This document shows positions 1 through 7,374 of a DNA stretch of 14,988 bases, piece by piece. Where the stretch lies: contig CALRHW010000010.1 of assembly GCA_943359555.1 (NCBI GenBank), forward strand, positions 1-14,988, read 5' to 3'. The number at the start of each line of letters is the position of its first letter. Within the stretch, counting starts at the first letter, position 1. The position numbers and the translations under genes were made by a program. Source of the DNA: Parcubacteria group bacterium. GTDB lineage: Bacteria > Patescibacteriota > Minisyncoccia > Phycocordibacterales > CALRHW01. The notes under the pieces were generated by a model that worked only from the letters and a program-made list of their open reading frames with translations, was not told where the DNA came from and did not search any database.

Positions 1-1011
1 TATCTAGACCTACGCCGTCCACGTCTCCAGAAAAACATCAGAATGCGTGACAAAATCATTACTTTTTTCCGCAAATATATGCACGACAATGATTTCGTGG
101 AAATTGAAACGCCGATAATGATGAAAGGCACACCAGAAGGTTCACGCGAATACGTTGTGCCGTCTCGTCTTGAAAATGGAAAATTTTATGTGCTTCCACA
201 ATCTCCACAACAATTTAAACAGCTTTCTATGGTCGCAGGTTTTGAAAGATATTTTCAGATTGCTCGATGTTTCCGCGACGAAGATACTCGTGGTGACCGA
301 CAACCAGAGTTTACACAGCTAGACTTTGAAATGTCTTTCGTAACTCAAGAAGATATTTTGCAGTACACAGAAAAAATGTTCGTGCAGCTAATTGCCGAGC
401 TTTATCCGCAGAAAAAAATCTCACAGACACCTTTTCCTCGCATCACATACTATGAGTCATTAGAAAAATACGGTAGCGACAAGCCCGATTTTCGAAAAGA
501 CAAAACCGATGAAAACGAGCTGGCTTTTGCTTGGGTTCTAGATTTTCCAATGTTTGAAAAAGATAAAGAGGGAAATATCGGCGCGACCCATCATCCATTT
601 TGTTCAATAAATGACGAAGACGTAGATAAATTTATGTCAGGCGAAGATCTTTTGAGTATCCGTGCCAACGCCTACGACCTTGTGCTCAACGGCTTTGAGC
701 TCAGCTCCGGCAGTATCCGTATTCACAAAGCAGATATGCAAAAGAAAGTTTTCGAATTGCTTGGCATTAGCGAAGAAGAGCAACAGAAAAAGTTTGCGCA
801 CATGCTTGAAGCATTTCGTTATGGTACTCCTCCGCACGGTGGCTTTGCTCCAGGCATTGATCGTATCGTTATGATTTTGCAGAACGAGCCAAACATTCGC
901 GAAGTTATCGCATTCCCAAAAACCGGCGAAGGTCGCGACCTTATGATGAAAGCCCCGTCGGAGATTGATGAGAAGCATTTGAAGGAGTTGGGGATTTCGA
1001 TTTTGAAGTAA
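1..1011 (+). CDS. aspS: Aspartyl-tRNA synthetase, 5'-truncated by the window edge, lacking the GAD insertion domain
   Basis: Cytoplasmic class II synthetase that charges tRNA-Asp, and possibly tRNA-Asn if it is non-discriminating. The reading frame is open from base 1: the residues YLDLRRPRLQKNIR precede the first ATG at 43, so that ATG is internal and the gene starts outside the window. 336 residues are visible. Bacterial-type signatures are present: LDLRR (residues 3-7), TPEGSREYVVPSR, LPQSPQQFKQL, motif 2 CFRDEDTRGDRQPEFTQLD, GSDKPD, HHPF, and motif 3 GFAPGIDRIVMIL near the end. Only about 14 residues separate GSDKPD from WVLDFPMFE. In typical bacterial AspRS a GAD domain of more than 100 residues lies there, so that domain is missing while the catalytic core looks intact. 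The anticodon-binding domain is off the window. The next gene is 169 bp downstream. The family call is very secure. Confidence 0.97.
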   Translation, partial: YLDLRRPRLQKNIRMRDKIITFFRKYMHDNDFVEIETPIMMKGTPEGSREYVVPSRLENGKFYVLPQSPQQFKQLSMVAGFERYFQIARCFRDEDTRGDRQPEFTQLDFEMSFVTQEDILQYTEKMFVQLIAELYPQKKISQTPFPRITYYESLEKYGSDKPDFRKDKTDENELAFAWVLDFPMFEKDKEGNIGATHHPFCSINDEDVDKFMSGEDLLSIRANAYDLVLNGFELSSGSIRIHKADMQKKVFELLGISEEEQQKKFAHMLEAFRYGTPPHGGFAPGIDRIVMILQNEPNIREVIAFPKTGEGRDLMMKAPSEIDEKHLKELGISILK

Positions 1012-1109
1012 TAATAAGGATATTTTAAAGCCACCCGTTTTGGTATGCGCGGTTATCGTCAATATCATCAAAAAAATATTTAAAGATGATCAGTAAAATG
1101 AAAAAGAAA

Positions 1110-1139
1110 TTGTTGAAAATTCAAGTAAAAAGTTATAAT
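1110..1139 (+). promoter_or_regulatory. Candidate sigma70-type promoter for the scpA-led gene run
   Basis: A perfect TATAAT lies at 1134-1139. A TTGAAA at 1113-1118 (15-bp spacing) or a TTGTTG at 1110-1115 (18-bp spacing) could serve as the -35 box. Transcription would start near 1146, about 35 bases before the scpA start. It lies in the 169-bp gap after aspS, the longest plus-strand gap before the run. No clear intrinsic terminator for aspS was seen in the same gap. This is a pattern match only, and AT-rich DNA yields such matches by chance. Confidence 0.5.
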
Positions 1140-1180
1140 AATGAAAAAATAATTTCCACTCTTAAACCAAAATTACCCAC

Positions 1181-1957
1181 ATGCCCTCCGCAAAATTCAC
1201 CCTTAAAACCCCCACCTTTGAAGGCCCGCTAGATCTCTTGCTCATGCTTATAGAAAAGAGGAAGCTTTTTATAAACGACATTTCACTTTCAAAAGTTACG
1301 GACGACTACATTGCGTTTTTAAACTCCGCGCAAGCGCAAACAGAAATCTCCCTCTCTGACCGTGCCAATTTTATTCTTGTCGCGTCCACACTTCTCCTCA
1401 TAAAATCAAAATCACTTCTGCCGACCCTTGATTTGACCGAAGAAGAGCAAGTTAGTATTGAAAGTCTGGAGGCGCGTCTGCGAGAATATAAAAGAATCAA
1501 AGAGCTTGGCGTGCACATTCGCGAGCGTTTCGGCAGGCAAATTCTTTTTCCAAAAACTCCGCGCAAAAATGTTGCGCCAGTATTTTCGCCCGAAAAAACT
1601 ATCACGCCGAAAAATATTTGGACCGCGCTTCAGGATGTTTTGCGAAATATTCCGCGTATAGAAGCGATTCCAAAAGCTATCGTGCATAAAGTAGTGAGCT
1701 TGGAGGAAATGATAGAGCGACTGACCGAGCGCGTGAAGGTCGGGCTCAAGATGAGCTTTCGGGAATTTTCTGGCACCGGTGACGGTAAAACCGTCGCGCG
1801 TGAGGACCGTGTTAATATAATTGTGAGTTTTCTTGCGATGCTTGAACTCGTAAAACAGGGTATTATAAGTGTGCATCAGCAGGATTGGCGTGGTGATATT
1901 GATATGGAGACAGAAAATATCAGCACGCCGTCTTATGGTGCGTCGTCGCAAAGTTAA
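1181..1957 (+). CDS. scpA: Segregation and condensation protein A (kleisin)
   Basis: ScpA is the kleisin subunit that bridges the SMC ATPase heads together with ScpB in chromosome compaction and segregation. The 258 residues are a normal length. The N-terminal region has the family signature FEGPLDLLLMLIEK (about residues 13-26) followed by ISLSKVTDDYIAFL. A helical middle contains SLEARLREYKRIKELG. The C-terminal winged-helix part reads VNIIVSFLAMLELVKQGIISVHQ (about 212-234). A short polar tail follows. The ATG at 1181 gives the expected N-terminus close to the signature, with no Shine-Dalgarno-like sequence before it. scpB starts 6 bp after the stop, so the two are surely cotranscribed. 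No smc gene is visible in the window. Confidence 0.95.
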   Translation: MPSAKFTLKTPTFEGPLDLLLMLIEKRKLFINDISLSKVTDDYIAFLNSAQAQTEISLSDRANFILVASTLLLIKSKSLLPTLDLTEEEQVSIESLEARLREYKRIKELGVHIRERFGRQILFPKTPRKNVAPVFSPEKTITPKNIWTALQDVLRNIPRIEAIPKAIVHKVVSLEEMIERLTERVKVGLKMSFREFSGTGDGKTVAREDRVNIIVSFLAMLELVKQGIISVHQQDWRGDIDMETENISTPSYGASSQS

Positions 1958-1963
1958 AAAAAT

Positions 1964-2620
1964 ATGAAACTACATTTATCTTTAGAAGCTTTACTTTTTT
2001 TCAAGAATGAGCCGATTTCCGTCAAAAAAATTGCCACGACTTTAGAAAAAAGTGAAGAAGAAATCACTGAAGCGCTCACACTTGTAGAAACTACATACGC
2101 AGAGCGTGGTATTCGCCTGATGCGAAATGGAAATGAAGTGATGTTTGCGACCGCACCAGAAGCGAGCACGCTGATAGAAAAAATCACAAAAGATGAGCTC
2201 ACACGCGATCTCGGAAAAGCGGGGCTGGAAGTGCTATCAATTATTTTATATAAAGGGCCAGTTGCTCGGCGCGAGATTGATTATATTCGTGGCGTGAATT
2301 CAAATTTTATAATTCGCAACTTGCTCATTCGCGGACTGATAGAAAAAACCGAAAGTAAAGAAGGGGAGCGAAGCTTTACATACAAACCGACTTTTGAACT
2401 CTTGAGCTACATGGGCGTCAGCTCGGCGCACGAATTGCCTGAATACGAAAAAATGCAGGCAGAGATTACAGCGGTGCAGGAAAATCCTGCGCTCAAGACT
2501 GGCGAAACAGAGGTGCAAGCCGATGTTGCTGACGGAGAAATTGCCGATGCGAAAACCGACGTTGAAACCAAAATTAAAACCAACGACGTCGTCGAAATAA
2601 ATAAAAACCAAGATGTTTAA
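1964..2620 (+). CDS. scpB: Segregation and condensation protein B
   Basis: Partner of ScpA in the SMC condensin complex. 218 residues. The N-terminal winged helix (about 1-77) begins LHLSLEALLFFKNEPISVKK. The second (about 85-160) contains the characteristic GLEVLSIILYKGPVARREID followed by IRGVNSNFIIRNLLIRGLIE. Residues from about 160 onward are a low-complexity acidic and lysine-rich tail (repeated E, D, K, T) with no recognised domain, probably disordered. The last codons overlap the following carboxypeptidase gene by 8 bp (2613-2620), which implies translational coupling between the condensin pair and cell-wall genes. The family call is secure; the role of the tail is unknown. Confidence 0.94.
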   Translation: MKLHLSLEALLFFKNEPISVKKIATTLEKSEEEITEALTLVETTYAERGIRLMRNGNEVMFATAPEASTLIEKITKDELTRDLGKAGLEVLSIILYKGPVARREIDYIRGVNSNFIIRNLLIRGLIEKTESKEGERSFTYKPTFELLSYMGVSSAHELPEYEKMQAEITAVQENPALKTGETEVQADVADGEIADAKTDVETKIKTNDVVEINKNQDV

Positions 2621-3554
2621 TAAAGACCATTTACCATATAAATTTTCTGCTCCGATGATTTCTCTCGTCATTATTTTGGCAGTTTATTTAATTTATCTCG
2701 CTCAACTCAAAAGTGTAAAAACTGATTCGCTCGTCCAACCATTAGCTCAGATTGATTCATTTCAAGATATTCAACTCTTTGCAAAATCCGCTATCGTGTG
2801 GGATACAAAAGAACGTCGTGTTATATATTCACACAATCCAGATATGGTGATGCCTCTCGCTTCTCTTACAAAAATAATGATGGCGGTAACTGCTGAAAGT
2901 TTACTACCAGACAACACGATAGTCACAATACGACCAGAGTTTTTAGAAGAAGAGGGGGATAATGGACTCGTCGCAAATGAAAATTGGAAATTAAAAGATC
3001 TGCTTGATTTTAGTTTAGTCACCTCGTCCAACGACGGTGCGCGAGCGATAGCTTCTGTTGCAGGTGCGATAAATGCTAGGATTTCATCTTACGACAAAGG
3101 ACGGAAAGATTTTGTCGTGGAAATGAATAAGAAAGCCAAAAAAATTGGTCTCACTACTATGTATTTCACAAATGAAAACGGCCTTGACGCAAATGAGTCG
3201 CTTGGCGGAGCTTATGGCACGGTACGCGACGTTGCAAAACTTTTTGATTACACTTTACGAAATAATCCCGAACTTTTAATTTCTACAAAAAATAGCTCAC
3301 TTAAAGTAACGTCTTTGAGTAATGTTGCTCATAAAGTAAATAACACAAACACAGATATAGATAAAATTCCGGGTATTATAGCTTCAAAAACGGGCTTTAC
3401 TACTCTAGCACAGGGCAATCTTGCTATTATTTATGATTCCAGCCTCGGTCAGCCACTCATTATTTCTGTTCTCGGATCTACCGCAGAAGGTAGATTTACT
3501 GATGTTCAAAAACTCGTTTCCGCAAGTAAAAAATATTTGGAACAAAAAATGTAG
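2613..3554 (+). CDS. Membrane-anchored D-alanyl-D-alanine carboxypeptidase (peptidase S11)
   Basis: Penicillin-binding-protein-type serine peptidase that removes the terminal D-Ala from peptidoglycan pentapeptides on the outer face of the membrane. 313 residues. A hydrophobic N-terminal segment (about 15-32, MISLVIILAVYLIYLAQL) acts as signal anchor. All three active-site motifs are present: SxxK as S84-L-T-K87, SxN as S138-S-N140, and KTG at 259-261. ENGLDANES and YGTVRDVAKL are also typical of S11 enzymes. It ends soon after the catalytic domain, so the C-terminal beta domain and amphipathic anchor of DacA-type proteins are absent. The N-terminal anchor would substitute. It overlaps scpB and lies 23 bp before mraY. 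The stop is TAG. Confidence 0.93.
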   Translation: MFNKDHLPYKFSAPMISLVIILAVYLIYLAQLKSVKTDSLVQPLAQIDSFQDIQLFAKSAIVWDTKERRVIYSHNPDMVMPLASLTKIMMAVTAESLLPDNTIVTIRPEFLEEEGDNGLVANENWKLKDLLDFSLVTSSNDGARAIASVAGAINARISSYDKGRKDFVVEMNKKAKKIGLTTMYFTNENGLDANESLGGAYGTVRDVAKLFDYTLRNNPELLISTKNSSLKVTSLSNVAHKVNNTNTDIDKIPGIIASKTGFTTLAQGNLAIIYDSSLGQPLIISVLGSTAEGRFTDVQKLVSASKKYLEQKM

Positions 3555-3560
3555 TATAAT
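3555..3560 (+). promoter_or_regulatory. Possible -10 element just before mraY
   Basis: A perfect TATAAT directly follows the carboxypeptidase stop codon, inside the 23-bp gap before mraY. No convincing -35 box lies 16-18 bp upstream, and the transcript leader would be only about 10 bases. An internal promoter boosting mraY-ftsW-murG is possible, but chance is just as likely. Confidence 0.25.
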
Positions 3561-3577
3561 CAAAAAAACCTAAATAT

Positions 3578-4660
3578 ATGATATTAGATATTGTAAAAGT
3601 ATTTCTTCCGTCTGTTCTCGCGTTTATCGTCGGCATTTTATTTACGCCATTTTTGACCAACATTTTATACAGAAAACAGATGTGGAAAAAGCAGAGTGTT
3701 CAAAAGACAATAGATGGACGCGAAGCGACAATTTCAGCGTCACTCCACAGAGATGAAGAAAAAAAAACACCTCGTATGGGTGGAATAGTAGTGTGGTTTT
3801 CAGTATTTTGTACAGCGATACTTTTTTGGGTTCTCGCTCGAGTTTTCGGGCTTGATTCTTTTGTAAAACTAGATTTTTTGAGCCGAAATCAAACGTGGAT
3901 TCCACTTTTTACGCTCGTTTTTGGTGGTTTTGTGGGCTGGATAGATGATTATCTGGGAACACAAGGTGGTGCGGGAAAAGGATCTTATGTGGGTGGTGGG
4001 CTTTCTTTAAAAAAACGCTTACTTCTTGTCGGAGGATTGGCTTTGCTTTGTGCACTCTGGTTTTATTTTAAACTTGATGTAACTTCTGTCGGTATTCCAT
4101 TTTACGGAGATTTGAATATTGGTTTATTTTTTATTCCACTTTTTATTTTGGTCGTGATTGGAATTTATTCTGGAAGTGTTATAGATGGCATAGATGGGCT
4201 TTCTGGTGGAATACTCGCTTCATGTTTTGCGGCGTATACAGGTATTGCTTTTTATCAAAATCAAATAAATCTCGCGGCTTTTTGTGCAGTTATCGTCGGC
4301 GGAATACTTGCATTTTTGTGGTTTAATATTCCGCCAGCGCGTTTCTATATGTCTGAGACTGGAATGATGGGGCTCACTATCACTCTTGGTGTGGTAGCTT
4401 TTATGACCGACTCGCTTGGTCTCGGTCACGGAGTTATCGTGCTTCCTATTATCGCTTTTCCGCTCGTTGTGACAACTCTTTCAAATATTATTCAGCTCAC
4501 GTCAAAAAAGTTTCGCAATGGCAAAAAAGTTTTTCTTGTCGCGCCCATTCACAACCACTTTCAAGCACTCGGCTGGCCCGCAACAAAAGTAGTAATGCGT
4601 TTTTGGATTATAGGACTCGTTACTGCGATTTTAGGCATGGTGGTCGGGCTAGTTGGGTAA
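3578..4660 (+). CDS. mraY: Phospho-N-acetylmuramoyl-pentapeptide-transferase
   Basis: Integral membrane enzyme that transfers phospho-MurNAc-pentapeptide to undecaprenyl phosphate, giving lipid I. 360 residues, the usual length, with about ten hydrophobic segments. Motifs: TPRMGG (64-69), the Asp pair in GWIDDYLG (D123, D124), VIDGIDGLSGG (D203, D206), LWFN (247-250) and PIHNHFQALGWP (323-334). The last is the MraY-specific cytoplasmic loop and separates it from WecA-like relatives. Several usually conserved residues differ. The loop reads His-Asn-His instead of three His. The Gly-Asp that normally follows FM reads Ser-Glu (E260). The Asn residues usually preceding DGLDGL are replaced by SGSVI. 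Neighbours ftsW and murG support the role. The call is secure at family level; full catalytic equivalence is inferred. Confidence 0.92.
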   Translation: MILDIVKVFLPSVLAFIVGILFTPFLTNILYRKQMWKKQSVQKTIDGREATISASLHRDEEKKTPRMGGIVVWFSVFCTAILFWVLARVFGLDSFVKLDFLSRNQTWIPLFTLVFGGFVGWIDDYLGTQGGAGKGSYVGGGLSLKKRLLLVGGLALLCALWFYFKLDVTSVGIPFYGDLNIGLFFIPLFILVVIGIYSGSVIDGIDGLSGGILASCFAAYTGIAFYQNQINLAAFCAVIVGGILAFLWFNIPPARFYMSETGMMGLTITLGVVAFMTDSLGLGHGVIVLPIIAFPLVVTTLSNIIQLTSKKFRNGKKVFLVAPIHNHFQALGWPATKVVMRFWIIGLVTAILGMVVGLVG

Positions 4661-4677
4661 TTTTAAAACTTAACATC

Positions 4678-5097
4678 ATGTCTATAGAAAACCAAGAACA
4701 AATTCCTTCACTTCCACCAATTTATGAAATAGATATTTCCAGTGGTTGGGACTCTGAATCTTTCGCAGAAGTTTTTATTAAAAAACTAAAGGAACTTGGC
4801 ATTTATAAACCAAACCTTCTTTTTTCTGGCTTTAATGGAAGTGAAATTGGTAAAACATATAGTGGTACACGCGGAGCAAATATTGTTTTTTGTAGTAAAG
4901 AAAATGAATTAAAACATGGTAGTTCTGGTGGCGACGGTGGACTTGAACATAGTGCTTTATTCTATGCTCATCTATACACTAATCCTGCTGTGGCGTTATA
5001 TGAAGCTGAAAAACTGGAAGAAGCTCCTGAAGAACATGATGGTGGATATATGATAAAAAATCCGTCGGCTCTCATTGCTATCGTCCTTTTAAAATAA
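4678..5097 (+). CDS. Unknown 139-residue soluble protein inside the cell-wall cluster
   Basis: I do not recognise this family with confidence. The frame stays open further upstream to an ATG at 4603, but that would overlap mraY by 58 bp. The ATG at 4678, 17 bp after the mraY stop, is the natural start. There are no signal peptide or membrane segments. The N-terminal third is acidic and helical (SFAEVFIKKLKELG). A glycine-rich middle follows (FNGSEIGKTYSGTRGANIVF, then GSSGGDGGLEHSALFYA). The end reads AVALYEAEKLEE with ALIAIVLLK at the C-terminus. The order of a GTRG element, FYA, AVALY and a final AL-AI-LK strand faintly recalls ADP-ribosyltransferase-like folds, but this is a weak impression. 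It sits between mraY and ftsW, where murD is often found, and is 6 bp from ftsW, so it is surely in the operon. It is not murD. Confidence 0.82.
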   Translation: MSIENQEQIPSLPPIYEIDISSGWDSESFAEVFIKKLKELGIYKPNLLFSGFNGSEIGKTYSGTRGANIVFCSKENELKHGSSGGDGGLEHSALFYAHLYTNPAVALYEAEKLEEAPEEHDGGYMIKNPSALIAIVLLK

Positions 5098-5103
5098 CTA
5101 AAA

Positions 5104-6207
5104 ATGAAATCTCATCGCGTAGACAAACCACTTTTAATATCTATTTTAATCCTCGCAATAGGTGGTTTTTTTATTTTTTCCTCTGCGTCGCTTGGACTTC
5201 TTGCGCGCACCAGTGGCTCTACTTTTTCCAATGTTGCTTTTTCGCAAGCATTTTACGGACTTTTTTTAGGAATGATAGTTTTTTTTATTACTTCGCGCAT
5301 TCCATATAAATTTTGGCGGAAACACGCACTATTAATTTTTTTCTTGTCACTGGTTGCCACCGCTTGCGTGTTTATTCCGCAGATAAGTTTTTTGCACGGA
5401 GGAGCACGCAGATGGATAAGCATCGGCTCTCTTTCTTTTCAGCCAAGCGAGTTTTTAAAAATTGGCTTCATTATTTATCTTGCCGCTTGGATTGCGAGCG
5501 TGAAGCAAGGCGTAAAGACTTTTAAATTTGGTCTTTTGCCTTTTTTAATAATAACTACAGTTGCTGGTGTCTTACTTTTAAATCAGCCAGACACAGACAC
5601 TTTTTTAATTATTTTATTATCAGGTATCGCAATGTACGCTGTGGGAGGCGGAAAAATAAGGCACTTGGCGCTTATTTTTCTCATCGCAATCATAGGATTT
5701 GCAACGATAGTAATGATGCGACCTTATGTGTTGTCACGTGTTATGACTTTTGTAAATCCTGCGCGTGACTCGCTTGGTTCAAGCTACCAAATTCAACAGT
5801 CGCTCATTGCTATCGGTTCTGGAGGTATCACGGGTCGTGGTTTTGGAAAAAGTATTCAAAAATTTAGCTTTCTGCCAGAGCCTATCGGTGATTCTATTTT
5901 TGCTGTCGCTTCAGAGGAATTTGGATTTCTTGGAAGTGTTTTTATAGTCGGAATGTTTTTCTTTTTTGCTTTTCGTGGGCTAAAAATAGCAGCCAGAGCA
6001 CCAGATATGTTTGGTGGACTTATGGCTGTCGGAATTGTTATACTCATAGTGTCGCAGTCGTTTATAAATATTGCTTCAATGCTCAATGTTTTTCCACTCT
6101 CGGGTATTACGTTGCCGTTTATAAGTCACGGAGGAACGTCGCTCTTCATGACTTTAGCGTCAGTGGGAATATTGCTCAACATTTCTAAGTATAAAAAAAC
6201 CGACTAG
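5104..6207 (+). CDS. ftsW: Septal peptidoglycan glycosyltransferase of the SEDS family
   Basis: SEDS protein that polymerises lipid II at the division site with a partner class B penicillin-binding protein. 367 residues, about ten membrane segments. Diagnostic stretches: GARRWISIGSLSFQPSEFLKI (about 100-120), NQPDTDT (160-166), SSYQIQQSLIAIGSGGITGRGFG (about 226-248), PEPIGDSIFAVASEE (258-272) with the Asp at 263 matching the residue essential in SEDS enzymes, and PLSGITLPFISHGGTS (331-346). RodA is the alternative; the mraY-murG context favours FtsW. The partner penicillin-binding protein is not in the window. The start at 5104 follows the preceding stop by 6 bp with no Shine-Dalgarno sequence. 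The stop is TAG. Confidence 0.92.
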   Translation: MKSHRVDKPLLISILILAIGGFFIFSSASLGLLARTSGSTFSNVAFSQAFYGLFLGMIVFFITSRIPYKFWRKHALLIFFLSLVATACVFIPQISFLHGGARRWISIGSLSFQPSEFLKIGFIIYLAAWIASVKQGVKTFKFGLLPFLIITTVAGVLLLNQPDTDTFLIILLSGIAMYAVGGGKIRHLALIFLIAIIGFATIVMMRPYVLSRVMTFVNPARDSLGSSYQIQQSLIAIGSGGITGRGFGKSIQKFSFLPEPIGDSIFAVASEEFGFLGSVFIVGMFFFFAFRGLKIAARAPDMFGGLMAVGIVILIVSQSFINIASMLNVFPLSGITLPFISHGGTSLFMTLASVGILLNISKYKKTD

Positions 6208-6233
6208 CGTTACGTTTTAACAAGAGTTATATT

Positions 6234-7361
6234 ATGAAAATACTTTTTACCGGAGGGGGATCGGGTGGACATTTTTATCCTATCATTGCTGTCGCGCAAG
6301 AAATCAACCGTCTTAGCAAAGAAAATCGTCTACTTTCTCCACAATTATATTTTATGTCGCCTCAGCCTTACAATGCTGGTGCACTTTTTGATAACAATAT
6401 AATTTATAAAAAAAATAGTGCAGGAAAGGTGCGTAGATATTTTTCTGTATTTAATTTTTTTGATATTTTTAAAACGATTTGGGGAGTTTTGCAATCGCTT
6501 TTGGATGTTTTTTTAATTTATCCTGACGTTGTATTTAGTAAAGGTGGATATGCTAGTTTTCCTGCTGTTTTTGCGGCAAGAATTTTACGGATTCCCATTG
6601 TCATTCATGAATCAGATACTGTGCCTGGAAAAGTAAACAAATGGTCTGGAAAATTTGCAAAAAGGGTGGCGGTGTCATATCCTGAAGCGGCGCAATATTT
6701 TGATGAGAAAAAAATTGCCTTTACAGGAAATCCAGTACGTTCCGAGCTTGTATTACCGCTGAAAGAGGGTGCTTTTGAATTTTTAAATCTTGAACACGGA
6801 GTGCCTGTCATTTTAGTGATTGGCGGATCACTCGGTTCCCAAATAATAAACGATACTTTAATAGATGCTTTACCTGCCTTAGTGAAAAATTTTCAAATCA
6901 TTCATCAGACTGGCAAAAAAAATCTGCGCGATGTGCAAGGTCGTACAGGTGCAATGCTTTTTAATAATCAATACAAAAATAGATATAAAACTTATGACTA
7001 TTTAGATGTACTTGCTTTACGCATGGCAGCAGGTGTTACAAATCTTGTCGTGTCACGCGGAGGTTCTACTATTTTTGAAATAGCGGCTTGGAATATTCCT
7101 TCCATTATCATTCCTATCGCTGACTCTCACGGCGACCATCAGCGAAAAAATGCTTTTGCTTATGCTCGCAACGGAGCGTGTTTAGTGATTGAAGAAGGTA
7201 ATTTAACTCCAAATATTTTGACATCAGAAATTACAAGACTTTTAAATAGTCCAGAAGATCTCGCAAAAATGAGTCGTGCCGCAAAAGAATTTATTAAATA
7301 TAATGCTGCTGAGCTCATCGCAAAAGAGATTTTAAGTATCGCGCTTGAACACGAAAAATAA
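6234..7361 (+). CDS. murG: UDP-GlcNAc:undecaprenyl-pyrophosphoryl-MurNAc-pentapeptide GlcNAc transferase
   Basis: Peripheral GT28-family enzyme that adds GlcNAc to lipid I, giving lipid II at the inner face of the membrane. 375 residues, slightly longer than usual. The N-terminal glycine loop reads GGGSGGHFYP (7-16), where the family usually has GGTGGH. SKGGYASFP (102-110) and GNPVR (165-169) are typical. The acceptor-side motif reads HESDTVPGKVNK (125-136) instead of the usual HEQN form. The C-terminal domain has VIGGSLGSQIIN (195-206), SRGGSTIFEIAAWNIPSIIIP (274-294) and DHQRKNA (301-307), the nucleotide-sugar pocket. It follows ftsW by 26 bp. A weak AAGAG lies about 10 bp before the ATG. 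gltX starts 13 bp later. Confidence 0.93.
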   Translation: MKILFTGGGSGGHFYPIIAVAQEINRLSKENRLLSPQLYFMSPQPYNAGALFDNNIIYKKNSAGKVRRYFSVFNFFDIFKTIWGVLQSLLDVFLIYPDVVFSKGGYASFPAVFAARILRIPIVIHESDTVPGKVNKWSGKFAKRVAVSYPEAAQYFDEKKIAFTGNPVRSELVLPLKEGAFEFLNLEHGVPVILVIGGSLGSQIINDTLIDALPALVKNFQIIHQTGKKNLRDVQGRTGAMLFNNQYKNRYKTYDYLDVLALRMAAGVTNLVVSRGGSTIFEIAAWNIPSIIIPIADSHGDHQRKNAFAYARNGACLVIEEGNLTPNILTSEITRLLNSPEDLAKMSRAAKEFIKYNAAELIAKEILSIALEHEK

Positions 7362-7374
7362 TTTACCAACAAAT

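Noticed and set aside
637..1071. Long antisense frame over the end of aspS and other opposite-strand frames over scpA, scpB and murG
   Set aside because: They lie wholly or mainly over conserved genes and their products show no recognisable domain.
1012..1180. Terminator or riboswitch in the gap after aspS
   Set aside because: Only weak 3-4 bp pairings were found and no GC stem with a T tract; only the promoter-like hexamers stand out.
1086..1229. Short lysine-rich frame beginning MISKMKKKLLKIQ in the aspS-scpA gap
   Set aside because: It runs into scpA out of frame, covers the promoter candidate and has low complexity, so it looks like chance coding in AT-rich DNA.
4603..4677. Upstream in-frame extension of the unknown gene between mraY and ftsW
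   Set aside because: It would overlap the end of mraY by 58 bp and adds residues that are just the mraY end read in another frame; the ATG at 4678 fits the operon spacing.
7345..7374. TTG start for gltX, adding 10 residues
   Set aside because: It overlaps the end of murG and adds no conserved sequence; the ATG at 7375 already leaves 10 residues before the conserved start of GluRS.
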